Shown: positions 1 to 10,419 of the stretch, piece by piece
How the letters are laid out: each line of letters starts with the position of its first letter
Position numbering within the stretch: the first letter of the stretch is position 1
Origin: Acheta domesticus
Lineage: Eukaryota; Arthropoda; Insecta; Orthoptera; Gryllidae
DNA length: 64,000 bases
Reading direction: 5' to 3'
NCBI GenBank assembly: GCA_031308135.1
Contig: JAHLJT010000631.1
Span: 154,521,276 to 154,585,275, forward strand
Translations under genes and position numbers: made by a program
The notes under the pieces: model-generated
What the model was told of the DNA's origin: nothing
What the model saw: only the letters and a program-made list of their open reading frames with translations
Databases searched by the model: none

Positions 1-1349
1 ACGTTATTGGATGTTTTAGGCAATGCTGCCAGAAAATTGCACATTTTGGGATTTTACAGGACAAATTTGGAAGATTCATAATTTATTACATAAAATGCAA
101 TTTTTATATTATCAACTTGTTTTAATTTACCTTTTTTAAATGTTTCATTTAAGAACAAAGTTTTAATGACATAACCCAGCAATGCATTCGGGTGGTATGT
201 TAAACCGTTTAATATGTATTAATTCCGCATTTTGTTGCCCGATGAACGGAGCGTCTATACATTTCATGATGCGTATTGCCTAGTTAAAATTTCTGAGTTA
301 CTGCAGCACGGATATGCAGTGTGGCCGCGAACTAGGTCCGCGGCCGTTGGTTGCGGCCGCTCAGCCAACGCTATGTTCAGGTCCATCTTCCCAATCGGAT
401 CATATATAATACGGATCAGCACGAGACTGCATGCGCGAGTCACATTCGAGCGCGAAACTTGGTGGCAAGCGCTTCACATCACCATTCTCTGAACAGATTA
501 TGCCCTGGGAAATCAAGAGAGAATAAACGCAGTTTTTGACCGCTTTTAGCTGCGTGCACACGTACGTCAGAGTGAGGCTCGGCACACTGACAAATGTAAA
601 TGTAGAACGAAATTTTTCCTGTCTTAAACATACCAGTTGATAGAAGATATAATGTCTCAGAAAATAATTTGTAAATGTACATAATTGTGCCCTGGCGGCT
701 TATCTCATTGGTCAGGCGTGCTCGCTTGCCACGACGCGACCCCGGATTCGATTCCCGGTCGGGCAAGTTTATATTGAGCGCTTTCCTTGCAACGTCCAAG
801 TATATGTTACTGTGTGAGGATGAGAAAATTCAGTTCTCTGGTTGAGAGGACCAGAATACGGCGTGGGGGTGACTTCGTGCTAACCACATGTACTCCCTTA
901 ACCTATAGCCGAGAGGCCAGGACGCTGCAGGTAGGCCACCGTATGTGGGCTGTGGCGCCAAGTGCAAACAAACATAATCGTAAATTATAGTGAAAACAAT
1001 TAGAACATTTCTGCTGTAACTTAATTATTTTATATTTCTAAAAGTATATTTGTATTGTTCAATTTTTGTATTTTTATGCTGATTTAATTTTGTATGCGAA
1101 TAATATTTAAAATATAGTTTGATTAAACAATATGTACAGACTTAATTATAATAACACTAAAATCATATTTCATTCACCTTAATATCACATACCGAATATA
1201 AAACAAGTTGATAAGTAGATTAACTAGAGGTTTCAGGCTACATAACACCGTTTTGAAAAGTTTTGATCTGTTTATTGCATGTTTTTGCGCGTTTTGGTGC
1301 TTTTATTGCACGTTTTAGAGAGTTTTATAGCGTGAAAATCCGGTCTTTA
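1..1349 (+). mobile_element. hAT-like non-autonomous element X (left end outside window)
   Basis: Positions 1-480 are matched by a second, diverged copy at 1,487-1,912, sharing for example the stretch around TGCGGCCGCTCA. The right end at 1,340-1,349 reads CCGGTCTTTA, the inverse of the TGAAGACCGG that opens the next element at 1,359. Short ATTGCACGTTTT-like motifs recur near this end, as is common in subterminal regions of hAT elements. No long coding frame is present. A SINE-like unit (about 684-990) lies inside. The hAT assignment rests on similarity of the ends to the better defined MITE at 4,987-5,673, whose 8-bp target duplication is clear. Confidence 0.5.
684..990 (+). mobile_element. 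tRNA-derived SINE-like unit
   Basis: The segment 688-766 resembles a tRNA head: an A-box-like stretch around CTCATTGGTCAGGCGTG and a B box GATTCGATTCC that fits the pol III consensus GRTTCRANTCC. The ends GCCC and GGGC could pair as an acceptor stem. A body of about 220 bp without tRNA features follows, which suggests a SINE rather than a functional tRNA. The 3' end and target duplication were not resolved. Confidence 0.5.
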
Positions 1350-1358
1350 GTTTTTCAG

Positions 1359-1980
1359 TGAAGACCGGATTCACGTGTAATTGCATCTTTGCTTTGCTAA
1401 TTTGAAATGGAATGAAACCTTGAAACTGATGTTATTTTAGTACTTGATTTATTTTGCCCGAAATTGCTCGTTTTGGAGGTTACTGCATGATATTGCACGT
1501 TTTAGCTAATGCTGCCTGAAAATTGCACATTTGGGGAATTTCACTGGACTAATTTCCATGTTTCATTGTTTTATTGCATAATATGTATGTTTTATATTAT
1601 CTTGTTTTAATGTGTCTTTATTTAAGGTTTCATTTAAGAAAAAAAGTTTTTATGACATAACCCAACAGTGTATTTGGGTCATCTGTGAAACCTGAGTGCC
1701 GTTTAATATGTATCAATCCTGAATTTGTTGCCATATGAACTGTGCATCTATTCCTTTCATGATGCCTATTGTCGAATTAAAATTTCTGAGTTCTTGCAGC
1801 AGGGATATAGGGTGCTACCACAAACTAGTATGTCCGCAGTCGTTGGTTGCGGCCGCTCACTCAACGCTGTACGGGGACCATCTTCCCAAGGGGATCAAAT
1901 ATCCGTTTTGCCACTTCTCTGAACTTATCTGAACAAAACTTTGGAGACAGAACCGAAAGTTTTGGAGACAGAACCGAATT
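1359..1980 (+). mobile_element. hAT-like non-autonomous element Y (right end unclear)
   Basis: It opens with TGAAGACCGGATTCACG, close to the TAGAGACCGGATTTTTACG terminus of the MITE at 4,987. Subterminal motifs such as ATTGCACGTTTT follow, then from 1,487 to 1,912 a diverged copy of the sequence at 1-480. At 1,940-1,978 a unit containing TTTTGGAGACAGAACCGAA occurs twice in tandem. A matching right terminus was not found, so the element may be truncated near 1,980. No coding frame is recognised. Confidence 0.45.
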
Positions 1981-1989
1981 ATTTTTCTA

Positions 1990-3290
1990 GATGGGTTTTA
2001 GAAACACTTTACTACTTACTCTAAACTTCAGACTCTCTCAATACTCAGGTTGAATCGAATTCTTTTGTGTGTCTGTATGACTCTGTTTATGGAGCTTTTC
2101 AGATAAAAGATAATGCATTGTCGATTGCCAACACAGATTGTTTTTCTTTTATTTAATTTTAGTCTTCTCGTATCTTATTTGTTAATTTTTAATATTTCCC
2201 CCTTTTTTTGTTTTTGTTTTTGAAACTCAAGTTTACATTCTGTGATGGTTCGAATGTCATGTCACGAATTTTGAAGCTTCTTTCGCTCCCCCTCTTCCTC
2301 ACAACGGTTTTTTAAATGATGGTTGCTTTGTGCTCATTGTAACAGCCATTCTGCACGTGCTTCTCACGCTATTTTGTATATACTGTAAATAGTAGTTTAC
2401 TGAATATTTGTTTGATCTGTATTTGAATTGGTGAGTCTCCATACATATATTTTTGATTATATCGAGTACTATTTTTTATTCTTACTATGTTTAACATTTT
2501 CATTATATGGATTTTTTATAAGTACCTATTCATACTCTTGGCAATGTATGGATTATATCTCCTTTTTTACTGTTTATAGCCTGAAGATGAGGGAAAAATA
2601 TTTTCCATGAAACGTCGCCATTTAAATTTCATCGTTGTACCTGGAAATTAATAAAAAACGTTTCGTCTGTTGTGAATAATCTGTGGCCAGATTCATTAAG
2701 TAATATAGACTATAAAAGAATTTTCTTTGAAGCGTTTTAGTTTAGCTTCTTAAATATAAATCATACGTACAACAATAGTAGGAAAACAAACAATAACAAC
2801 ACATGAAAAACCTTTGCCAATTAAACATGTCCCGTTCGTATCATTATTTACAACACCCACATACCCCACATTTGATTTCCCCGTGCACGCATGGCCCGTT
2901 TATTTACGGCCTATTTATTATACACATGGCCATAGTACACCTAATTTAAATTATTTAATACCTAAACAAAACTTGATCTTCTCACAAATATTTATATTAT
3001 TAGTCTCTTTTTCACTTCACTGGTTTGTTGATCCTCTGCACTCTTGAACGTCTATTTTGGCTGTTCTCCTCAATTTTTAGCAACAGAGTTCTAGCATCGT
3101 TGTTCATATCTATTTACAATACCCTACTATATTTACTGATTTTCCATTACTGTAACTACTATGTTTTTAAAGCTTCTCGTGACCACACATCCGACTTACG
3201 CCAGAGCTCAAGCAATTCTACCTCACGCGTATTCTTCCATCCGACTCGCCATCGTGGCTTCTCCCTCCGCAGTTCATGAACAGTTTTTTC
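1990..3290. other. No gene seen; AT-rich
   Basis: Short frames only. At 2,580-2,660 there is a segment CCTGAAGATGAGGG followed by GAAACGTCG and an AATAAAAAACG stretch, the type of sequence often found near the 3' ends of retroelements, but no element could be delimited. Confidence 0.4.
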
Positions 3291-3299
3291 CCCCCGGAG

Positions 3300-4240
3300 T
3301 TTTCGAAAAAGTTTATTTGGAGTAATTTGAAGCTCTTCCCCTCACTAATGCAATATTGTATACAAATCGCTGGAAATGTGCATATTAATGGCCTGAAAGA
3401 TATTTTTAAAAAATTACACTTGTGTAATTAAAAAAACAACAACAAAAGAATACACAAAATAAATTTGTGCCTTACGCCTTTACGTCTCAAATAGTGCACT
3501 TTGCACTATCCGTATGAAAGTTTAAAGAAAAAAATTGGATCCGTTTTTGAGAAAAGGGCATTTGAACGTTTCTAAAAGTGCGGAATTTTGATCTCATTGT
3601 CATAGAAAACTTTTGAGTTTTCGAGAAACTTAATGCAATACCATTGAAGCAAGTGCACTCATAAATACAATAAAATATACGAGTCGCCGCTAATGTAAAT
3701 ATTAACAACGTGAGGCAAGTCAAAAAAATACATTCTTGTAATTAAAAAAAAGAAACAAAATAGAGCAATTAGGTGTTAATGTCATCTTATAAAGTACATT
3801 TGTCACTATCTGTTCCAAAGGATTAAAGAAAAAAATTGGAGCCATTTTTGAGAAAATGTTGTTTTTAATATTTTTGAATATTACACATGTGCGAAAATTA
3901 GTAAAATTGTGAAAAAAAGGATTTGACCTTAATGAAAGAGCTAATTATGGACGACTAATTTCATATGAAGGAAAATTATCTATCTTCAATATTGTAGTTG
4001 TAGGAAGATGCCGAAAAAAATCACACTTTTGAAATTTTCGAAAATTCAGCGTTTATAGTGAAAGTTGGGCATAAACCACCTTTATGAGTGTATTTTACTT
4101 TATTCTTACAAATATTTAAAAAAATGTTTTTCAAAATCGCAGCGCTTCGCATCGAGCCAGATCGACTGGCGAATATCCATTTTGGAAAAAATTCCTTCGT
4201 ATGGTTGAAGAACTGGTGTTCAGACACAGGACAGACATGA
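3300..4240 (-). mobile_element. Helentron/HINE-like repeat copy, both ends missing
   Basis: The sequence matches, tail to head, the interior of the better copies at 52,253-53,539 and 55,114-56,126: recurring modules such as TTTGAGAAAATG, TTGGAGCC, GTGTATTTTACT and, near the right edge, the head-proximal ATATCCATTTTGGA segment. It stops where the Jockey-like reverse transcriptase relic begins. It has no coding capacity. Confidence 0.55.
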
Positions 4241-4244
4241 AAAA

Positions 4245-6055
4245 AAAAAACACATTAGCAATATTCCTAGACGTATCTCAAGCTTTTCATAGTCTCTGGG
4301 AACCCGAACGCAAAACAATAGGAACACCTAAATACTTACTAAACATCATTACACAATTTATAACCGACATATCATTCACAGTAACCGTAGACAATCATAG
4401 CTCCAACACAAGCACAATAGAAGCAGGATTACATCGAGGCTCACCACTATCCCCAGTGCCATTCAATCTTTACTCAGCAGATATCCCCATCACACACAAC
4501 TCGCAGTTTGCAAACGAAATTTATATCAAGACAGACACGAACACAATACAAAAATTCAACATTTAAATAAAATAGACGAATGAGCAACGAAATGGAAGAT
4601 ACAACTAAACCCAAACAAATCAAAATCATAAATATTTTCTTTGAGACCATTCTCTGCCCCCCATCCGTTACTAATTAGGCAAATTAACTGAACACCGTCA
4701 AATCAATCCTTCAAATACTTAGGACTGAATGTTGACACAAGACTCAGTTAGAAGAAACACATAAACATTAAACCACAACAAACATTAAAATACAAATAAA
4801 ATATAATATATCAAATTAACTCAAACCAATATTAAATAAAAACTCCAAACTTTCATTAACAAATGCAATAACATTCTATAAAACCATTATATGACCCATA
4901 ATGCTATACGCATGTCCCACAAACGCCGCAACATTCAACACAAACAAAATGCAAGTAGTCTAGAACAGATTCCTCAGACTAATTACTAGAGACCGGATTT
5001 TTACGTAATTACATATTTTTTGTCTTTCTACTTACCGTTCTCAAAATTGTAATCTTGGCGAATCATAGCCGTCCTAACACAATATCAAATTTTTTCGTTA
5101 CTTATTTTTACATATTTGGTACTGTATTACATATTTTACATATTTTGCTGTTTTCACCATATATTTTCTTATTTTATCAATTTTCTTCAATTTAATTTCA
5201 TATTATTTTTATGAAAAGATGTATTTTTTTTAAATCAGCATTTCCCATACATTATTGGGGAAATCTACGTGTCCAAAATATCATTGACACCGCGTTTTGG
5301 GATCTATTACCTTAATTTCTGAGAAAAATTTGCGATCGCCGAAGTGTAACACTTCGATGAAGATGCTTCAGTGTGTGTTTGCTGGTCGTAGATCTGGCCA
5401 ATTTGTGCGATGGCTTCTGTTGCGATTAGTCTGGCTGCTAAACTACGGTCCTGGATTATAATAGATTACGCTTTTGCTACTGACGAGAAAGTTGTGTGAT
5501 GTAAAGTGAGCAGTCTTTCTAAATGTAATTTCTATATAAATGGATTTTAATTAGAGAATTTTAATATTACATATTATATCCGATTTTACATATTTATTAC
5601 ATATTCTGACAGTTTTCATTACATATTTATGTACATATTTTGACTTTAATACTACATATTTTTCCGGTCTCTACTAATTACAAACGGTGCATGGTTTGTT
5701 TCAAATCAACAACTCCATAGAAAATTAAATATGAAATCAATCACTTCCCAAATAGCAAATCCAATAATTTCTACACCAAAATTTCTCAATATATCAACTG
5801 AAACAATACAATTTAGCTTCAACGTACAACACACAAATCTGAATAAACAATAGAGAGCAGTTCGATTCTTTTTTAAAAAACATTTTCAAGCCATTGTGTG
5901 TAGTAGACACTCCATGACGAAGCTACCACAATGTAGTAGTAAATAATAGAACTAGGTTAAGCGTAATTTTTTAAGTTAGTGGTAAGTCAACAGTACATAA
6001 GAAAGAGAGTAAACTGATCTAAGTACACTCCAAACAAGCAATAAAAAAATAAAAT
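4245..6055 (+). pseudogene. Jockey-like LINE reverse transcriptase relic, interrupted by a MITE
   Basis: Up to 4,566 the frame shows reverse transcriptase landmarks: a TLAIFLDVSQAF block (motif A, normally with KAFD), GLHRGSPLSPVPFNLY (motif B, normally PQGSPLSP) and a decayed segment where the YADD motif should be. Further fragments such as KYLGLNVDTRLSW continue in other frames to 4,978. After the inserted MITE (4,987-5,673) homology resumes with WFVSNQQLHRKLN, matching the C-terminal region of Jockey-clade ORF2. An A-rich stretch at 6,035-6,055 may be the 3' tail. Many stops and frameshifts show it is dead. The clade call is by motif recognition only. Confidence 0.65.
4987..5673. mobile_element. 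Non-autonomous hAT MITE with 8-bp target duplications
   Basis: The element starts TAGAGACCGGATTTTT and ends AAAAATCCGGTCTCTA-like (the last ten bases are CCGGTCTCTA), an imperfect terminal inverted repeat. It is flanked on both sides by CTAATTAC (4,979-4,986 and 5,674-5,681), a perfect 8-bp duplication typical of hAT elements. Both ends carry repeated TTACATATTT-like motifs, probable subterminal transposase sites. It has no coding frame. It sits inside the LINE relic, so it is younger than that element. Confidence 0.85.
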
Positions 6056-6383
6056 AGGTGGGGGATTTGCTGACATTGCTTCACCTGTTATTGAACGTAC
6101 GAGTCGCCACTATCTAGGTTAAATTAAATCTGCGTGAACATCTGTGAATTCACGCATCGTCGTTGGTATATTCGTCTGTGGCGTTGCAGTTACGTGCGTG
6201 CATCCACCCTTCGCGGCGTTGCACGTGTTCCATCGCTCCGCAGTGCGGATGCGTCCGGACGTTGCGCGAGCCGGTTAGGTAACTCGCGCGCCTCAGGTAT
6301 CTGGCGTTTCGTAGTCGCGTTACCGCGTAGCATGCTGTTGTATTTAGCGCGAATTGTTTGCGGCGACGGCGGCGGCCAGGAAG

Positions 6384-6430
6384 ATGGAAGGAGGGCGCCG
6401 AGTACTGCACGCCCTTGCCTCCCCCGTCAA
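6384..6430 (+). CDS. Weak candidate first coding exon (plus strand)
   Basis: An ATG in good context (AAGATGG) opens a short frame encoding MEGGRRVLHALASPVK that ends exactly at a consensus splice donor, CAA followed by GTGAGT. It lies in the GC-rich island. Nothing identifies the product and no downstream exon could be paired: the GOPC-like exon at 51,040 starts in phase 0, whereas this one ends after two bases of a codon, so at least one intermediate exon would be needed. It could equally be a chance match. Confidence 0.2.
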
Positions 6431-6660
6431 GTGAGTCAGGCTTCCTGGCAGGTCGTGTGCCGGTACTACTATTCTTCAAGTGTTCCTTACCACTTCCTTT
6501 GCAAGCAAATGCTTTCCGTAAAAGAAAAGTGCTAGGACTACGCACTGGTTCGCGGCGAGCAGGTGGCCCAGCGATGGAAGAGAGGAGTCGTTTGTGCTGC
6601 ATAGATTAGGAGTAGCAGGCGCGAAAAGCCCGGGGAGGCTCCGGGGCCTATCACTTGTAC

Positions 6661-7041
6661 CTGATGCGCGAAGATGGGGCGGTGATAGTACAGGCTGGCA
6701 GGCCACATGCTCATGCCAGTGGTGGTGGTGCCGGTGCCGCCGCCTCCGCCGCCTCCGCCGCCTGCGCCGCCTCCGCCGCCTCCACCGCCTCCGCCGCCGC
6801 CGAGTCCTGGCCCCGGCCCCTGCCCCATTGGGGGCGCGGGGGCGGCCGCGGGGGCCGGTGCGGGCGCGGACTCGGGCGCAGGCGCGGGCGCGGAGTCTGT
6901 GCCCTGTGACGTAGCCTCCGCCTCCGCCGCCACCTCCGCCTCCGCCGCCGTCTCCTGGCTGAGCAGGCCCACGAGTAACATCAGCACGGCCAGCAGGCGC
7001 GCCAGCAGCCAGAAGGCGTTGCGGAGTCGCCGCCGCCGCAT
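6661..7041 (-). CDS. Candidate first coding exon of a signal-anchored or secreted protein
   Basis: On the minus strand an ATG with A at -3 begins a frame of exactly 127 codons up to a splice donor CAG followed by GTACAAGT (intron starting at 6,660). The protein opens with arginines and then a strongly hydrophobic segment, NAFWLLARLLAVLMLLVGLL (about residues 9-28), which would be a signal peptide or type II membrane anchor. A low-complexity Ala/Glu/Pro region and a long poly-glycine tract follow, then WPASLYYHRPIFAHQ next to the donor. The frame stays open upstream of the ATG, but that part is only arginine and serine runs from GC repeats. A CpG island and a possible TATA box lie upstream. 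The family is not recognised, and no second exon was found in the 6.6 kb to the left. Confidence 0.4.
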
Positions 7042-7051
7042 GCTCCTTGCC

Positions 7052-7078
7052 TCAGCAGCGACTCTCACTGCCAAGCGC
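7052..7078. repeat. 27-bp direct repeat, copy 1
   Basis: This stretch, containing GACTCTCACTGCCAAGCGC, is repeated base for base at 8,392-8,418. Copy 1 lies just upstream of the candidate minus-strand ATG at 7,041; copy 2 immediately precedes the satellite at 8,424. Flanks of the two copies do not match. Confidence 0.85.
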
Positions 7079-7979
7079 TGCCAAGCCTGCCACCACACTG
7101 GCCCCACCGCCGCCGCGCGCCGCCTCGCCGGCCACTGGCATGCGCCTCTGCTGCTGCTGCTGCTGCGGCGGCGGCGGCGGCGACGACGACGGCGGCGGCA
7201 GCAGCGGCGGCGGGGGCGGCGGAGGCGGCGGCGGCGAGCGCCAGCCTTGGACGGCGGCGGCGTCGCCGTCGTCGCGGCGGCCGGAGAAGTTGCCGCTGCG
7301 CCTGGCCCACTGGGATGCGCTTTCCCCTCCCTTCGCCCCGCCCGGCCCGTGTGCCGGCGCGCTGGTTTCGGGGAGCTCAGACCAGGTCGCTTGTGCGAGT
7401 GATGCACTCTGCGTTGTTGGCAGTGCTATGCAACCTGTTGGTGCCTTATAAAGGACTGTACTATGGCGCAGTGACAGGGAGGATGAAATTGTTATCCTGA
7501 CGCTTGCAGGTGCCGCTATCAGATTCATTCACGTCTGACTTAGCCGGGGGAATTCTACTAGAGATGAGTTCGCTTCTTACATTCTTCGTGGTGGCGATGA
7601 CAGTGACGTGCCATTCACGCGCCTTCCGCTCACGTGTCGCGTCGGGCGCCTTACAAAGGTAGTGTACCTACCAGGGCGCACGTAGCCTGGAAGAAGATCG
7701 GGTGCAACTACATTTCTAGCCATCCTTTTTCATTAAACATTTTTATTTACATGTGACATTTTACTTGTAAATAAATAAATAAAAAGTACTACGAAGAGAA
7801 CGAAATTATTAAGTACTTTGACAATACAATGAAATATATTATTTTATGCTCAACAATTTACTGGATTACTAGATGGCTTGGGGAAATCTTCCTCAACTAC
7901 CTTATAAATATTCTCCCAATTGTAAGGTTATAAAAAGGGGAAAAACAGGAACGGAAAGAAAATGTTTTACTACAGGGCT

Positions 7980-8210
7980 TCTTTCAAAATGTTCTGTAGG
8001 GGCCACGGCCCCGCTGCGCCTCCCCTCTGTGCGCAAGCTTATGGTGATTCACCTCACCTGGCATCTGCGCGTGCCGATGCGAAGACACGGCGGGCAGCGC
8101 CTGTTGACCATAGCTCTGTTCAAGGCGGCGCGGCGCGGCCCAACCTACACCTGACAGCGTGCGTTGTGCCGCCGTCCGAGCCGTTGTTGGCAACTCTTGT
8201 AGACTGAGGC
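7980..8210. other. Second GC-rich patch, no gene supported
   Basis: Short overlapping frames exist on both strands but none has a start, splice signals and product that can be defended. It may be part of the same regulatory island as 6,150-7,440. Confidence 0.3.
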
Positions 8211-8391
8211 GAAAATTGTCATTCTAGCATATTTCATATTAATGGAATCAGTGGAGTAAAGCAAAAAGGAACATTTTGTCATGACGTATGAAACATTCAG
8301 TGTACACTGTGTAAGTTACAATGATCCAAAAAATTTTACCCTGCTACCCATTCAGAAGTACGTTCGGAGTATGCTGCAAGAGGGAGTTAGG

Positions 8392-8418
8392 TCAGCAGCG
8401 ACTCTCACTGCCAAGCGC
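8392..8418. repeat. 27-bp direct repeat, copy 2
   Basis: Identical to 7,052-7,078. It ends six bases before the 12-bp-period satellite, so the satellite may have grown from the edge of a duplicated piece of the island. Confidence 0.85.
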
Positions 8419-8423
8419 CGAGT

Positions 8424-8818
8424 TAGTCTGTCGGTCCGTCTGTCGGTCCGTCCGTCGGTCCGTCCGTCGGTCCGTCCGTCGGTCCGTCCGTCGGTCCGTC
8501 CGTCGGTCCGTCCGTCGGTCCGTCCGTCGGTCCGTCCGTCGGTCCGTCCGTCGGTCCGTCCGTCGGTCCGTCCGTCGGTCCGTCCGTCGGTCCGTCCGTC
8601 GGTCCGTCCGTCGGTCCGTCCGTCGGTCCGTCCGTCCGTCCGTCTGTCGGTCCGTCAGTCCGTCGGTCCGTCGGTCCGTCCGTCGGTCCGTCCGTCCGTC
8701 CGTCGGTCCGTCCGTCCGTCCGTCGGTCCGTCCGTCCGTCCGTCGGTCCGTCCGTCTGTCCGTCCGTCTGTCGGTCCGTCCGTCTGTCGGTCCGTCCGTC
8801 TGTCGGTCCGTCCATCGG
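8424..8818. repeat. Tandem satellite, 12-bp unit GTCGGTCCGTCC
   Basis: About 395 bp of near-perfect 12-bp units, regular until about 8,635 and then mixed with plain TCCG and TCTG units. Because 12 is divisible by 3, all six frames stay open and give spurious serine/arginine/threonine-rich proteins. It has no coding significance. Related TCCG runs occur inside the Helentron-like repeats (for example 58,948-59,110). Confidence 0.95.
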
Positions 8819-8829
8819 CCTCTTCGTTT

Positions 8830-9895
8830 GTCTGTTTCGACAGTCATGATGACAACTGTCAAGATCTTTAGCTCGACTACAACGAAGTTTTGTTAATACC
8901 TCATTTATCCGATTTCAGTAAAACCTCTGGAATTTGGAAAATGTTAAAACTTCAAAATGCTTTCAACACTTTCTTACAATAACGGTAATTAATAAAGAAA
9001 ATTTTAATGCTAATTTTTCATTAATATTAGATCTTTAACTAATTTTTGTACTCATTTCAAAATATTAGTGTTTTTGCTTAAGTTTGCGTTGTGCTGCGTC
9101 GTAGTTTAATAAGCAATCTAGAGATTCGCTTCTTAATGCAATCAGTTTTTCAATATTGTATCGTATAGTTAGTTATTGTTCACTTCATTTAAGAAGATCA
9201 ATATTTTCCTTGTAACTTTCAGTTTTATGGTTTGTGTTTAAGTGATGGCTGAAGTGTTCGTAGGCTAGGAAATGCCATATTAGTTGATTACCTGCAACGT
9301 TAGAAATTGTGTACTGTTGCAGTGCTATAAGTTTTGAAATGAATGTATTGGACCGTTGGAATAGTGCAGTGCAACTTTGGCTTTTCTTGATAATCATAAA
9401 TTTATATTAGCCCGTTGCCTGCCTTAAAAGTATTTCCAAATTATTGTATATCGATATTATCGCGTACCCTAGGAGGACAAGTTCTTTCGGATAATTTATT
9501 ATACATTAGGCATAAAAACATCTGTTGTGTCGACATTAAAAGTAAAAAATATAATTACATCAGTAAGTTTTGACGGCCCATATCTGTTTTGTGTGTCGAT
9601 ATTGACCCAAGTTCTCTCCCAAATGTTCATGTAGTAGAGATTACAATAGTTTGTAAATAAGGGGTTGTTACCAAACCCATTTCATACCCATATTTATGAA
9701 CTTTTTATTTTGTATTTTGTGAGATCTTTAATAACCCCAAGAATGGCTATCGTTAAAATCTACCATTATATCAATTATTACAAAACATTAAAAATATTTA
9801 TGTTCGTTGAGGATTCTTATTTTGATTGGTACGAATTATTTGCTTGTACACAAAAGGTTAAGGAAAATATTAATGTGAATACCGTGTGTATATCA
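8830..9895. other. No gene seen; AT-rich
   Basis: Only short frames without family signals. Nothing else recognised. Confidence 0.5.
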
Positions 9896-10300
9896 CAGTC
9901 GGCGAGTTGAGCAAAGTCGTTTGTGAGTTCCATAGTGCCGTACAGCAACGCGTGTCCATCGGTTGATGAGGCTGGACTGGCGGGATGACATTGGCGATGC
10001 GGCTCTCGCCGCGCCATCACCCCCCTCCACAGCAACGCTCCTTCTCACGGCCCCCCTCCCCACCGCCAAGAAATGTTTCTTTATCAAGCGAAGAAAGCAT
10101 TGGAGTGCGTTCGATAGTGCTGCTGCCGCGCCGCGTACCAGTATGCCTTCATCAGCAACATTTCCTTCCGCCTTTGCCCGCGGGGCTTCAAAACCAGACG
10201 GCCCTGGCGGCGCCTGCGCGATCGCTGCCGCGGCACCGCTGCCTCAGCCTTTGCATTCCCTTCACACACTGCTTTTGGGAATAACAGCAGTCATTTTTCT
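9895..10300. other. Isolated GC-rich patch with an unsupported open frame
   Basis: A 400-bp GC-rich stretch carries a 143-codon plus-strand frame rich in Ala, Pro and Ser ending in a hydrophobic segment, and an overlapping minus-strand frame. Neither has a recognisable domain or convincing splice sites. It may be a host exon or promoter-like segment, as GC-rich patches are rare here, but the sequence does not decide this. Confidence 0.25.
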
Positions 10301-10419
10301 GCCTTTCTGTGGGAGGCAACTTTTCGTACTGCTCTCAATTGTAATGTTTTCCTTTAGTAATAATTTCTATTCATCCCTTAGTAGACATTTCTGAAGTTTC
10401 CGAATTGTAGAACGAGATT

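Larger units (their letters stand above)
6150..7440. promoter_or_regulatory. GC-rich, CpG-dense island
   Basis: This stretch is rich in CG dinucleotides and GC-rich triplet runs (CCGCCT, GGC, CTG repeats) in an otherwise AT-rich window. CpG-dense islands of this kind are often gene starts. A TTATAAAGG box at 7,446-7,454 lies just beyond its right edge and also reads as CCTTTATAA on the minus strand, a reasonable distance upstream of the minus-strand candidate exon. Start-site position is inferred, not shown. Confidence 0.45.

Noticed and set aside
684..768. Functional tRNA gene
   Set aside because: The arms pair poorly and a SINE-like body follows; the B box alone does not make a tRNA gene.
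2570..2660. Hammerhead ribozyme (CTGAAGATGA...GAAAC)
   Set aside because: The core CUGANGA spacing is not met and stem pairing is weak.
6707..7402. Plus-strand proline/alanine-rich 231-codon frame
   Set aside because: It is the mirror of the GC-repeat region; no domain, signal or splice support, while the opposite strand has a signal anchor and donor.
6538..7407. Whole 289-codon minus-strand frame as one protein
   Set aside because: The part upstream of the ATG at 7,041 is arginine/serine runs from GC repeats and the part past 6,661 follows a strong splice donor; only the middle 127 codons look like an exon.
8424..8818. CRISPR array
   Set aside because: It has no spacers; uniform short tandem units in a eukaryotic context.
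8281..8896. Long open frames of RSV/PSVR/TDRR repeats in several frames
   Set aside because: They are translations of a 12-bp tandem repeat and a period divisible by three keeps every frame open; no protein is implied.
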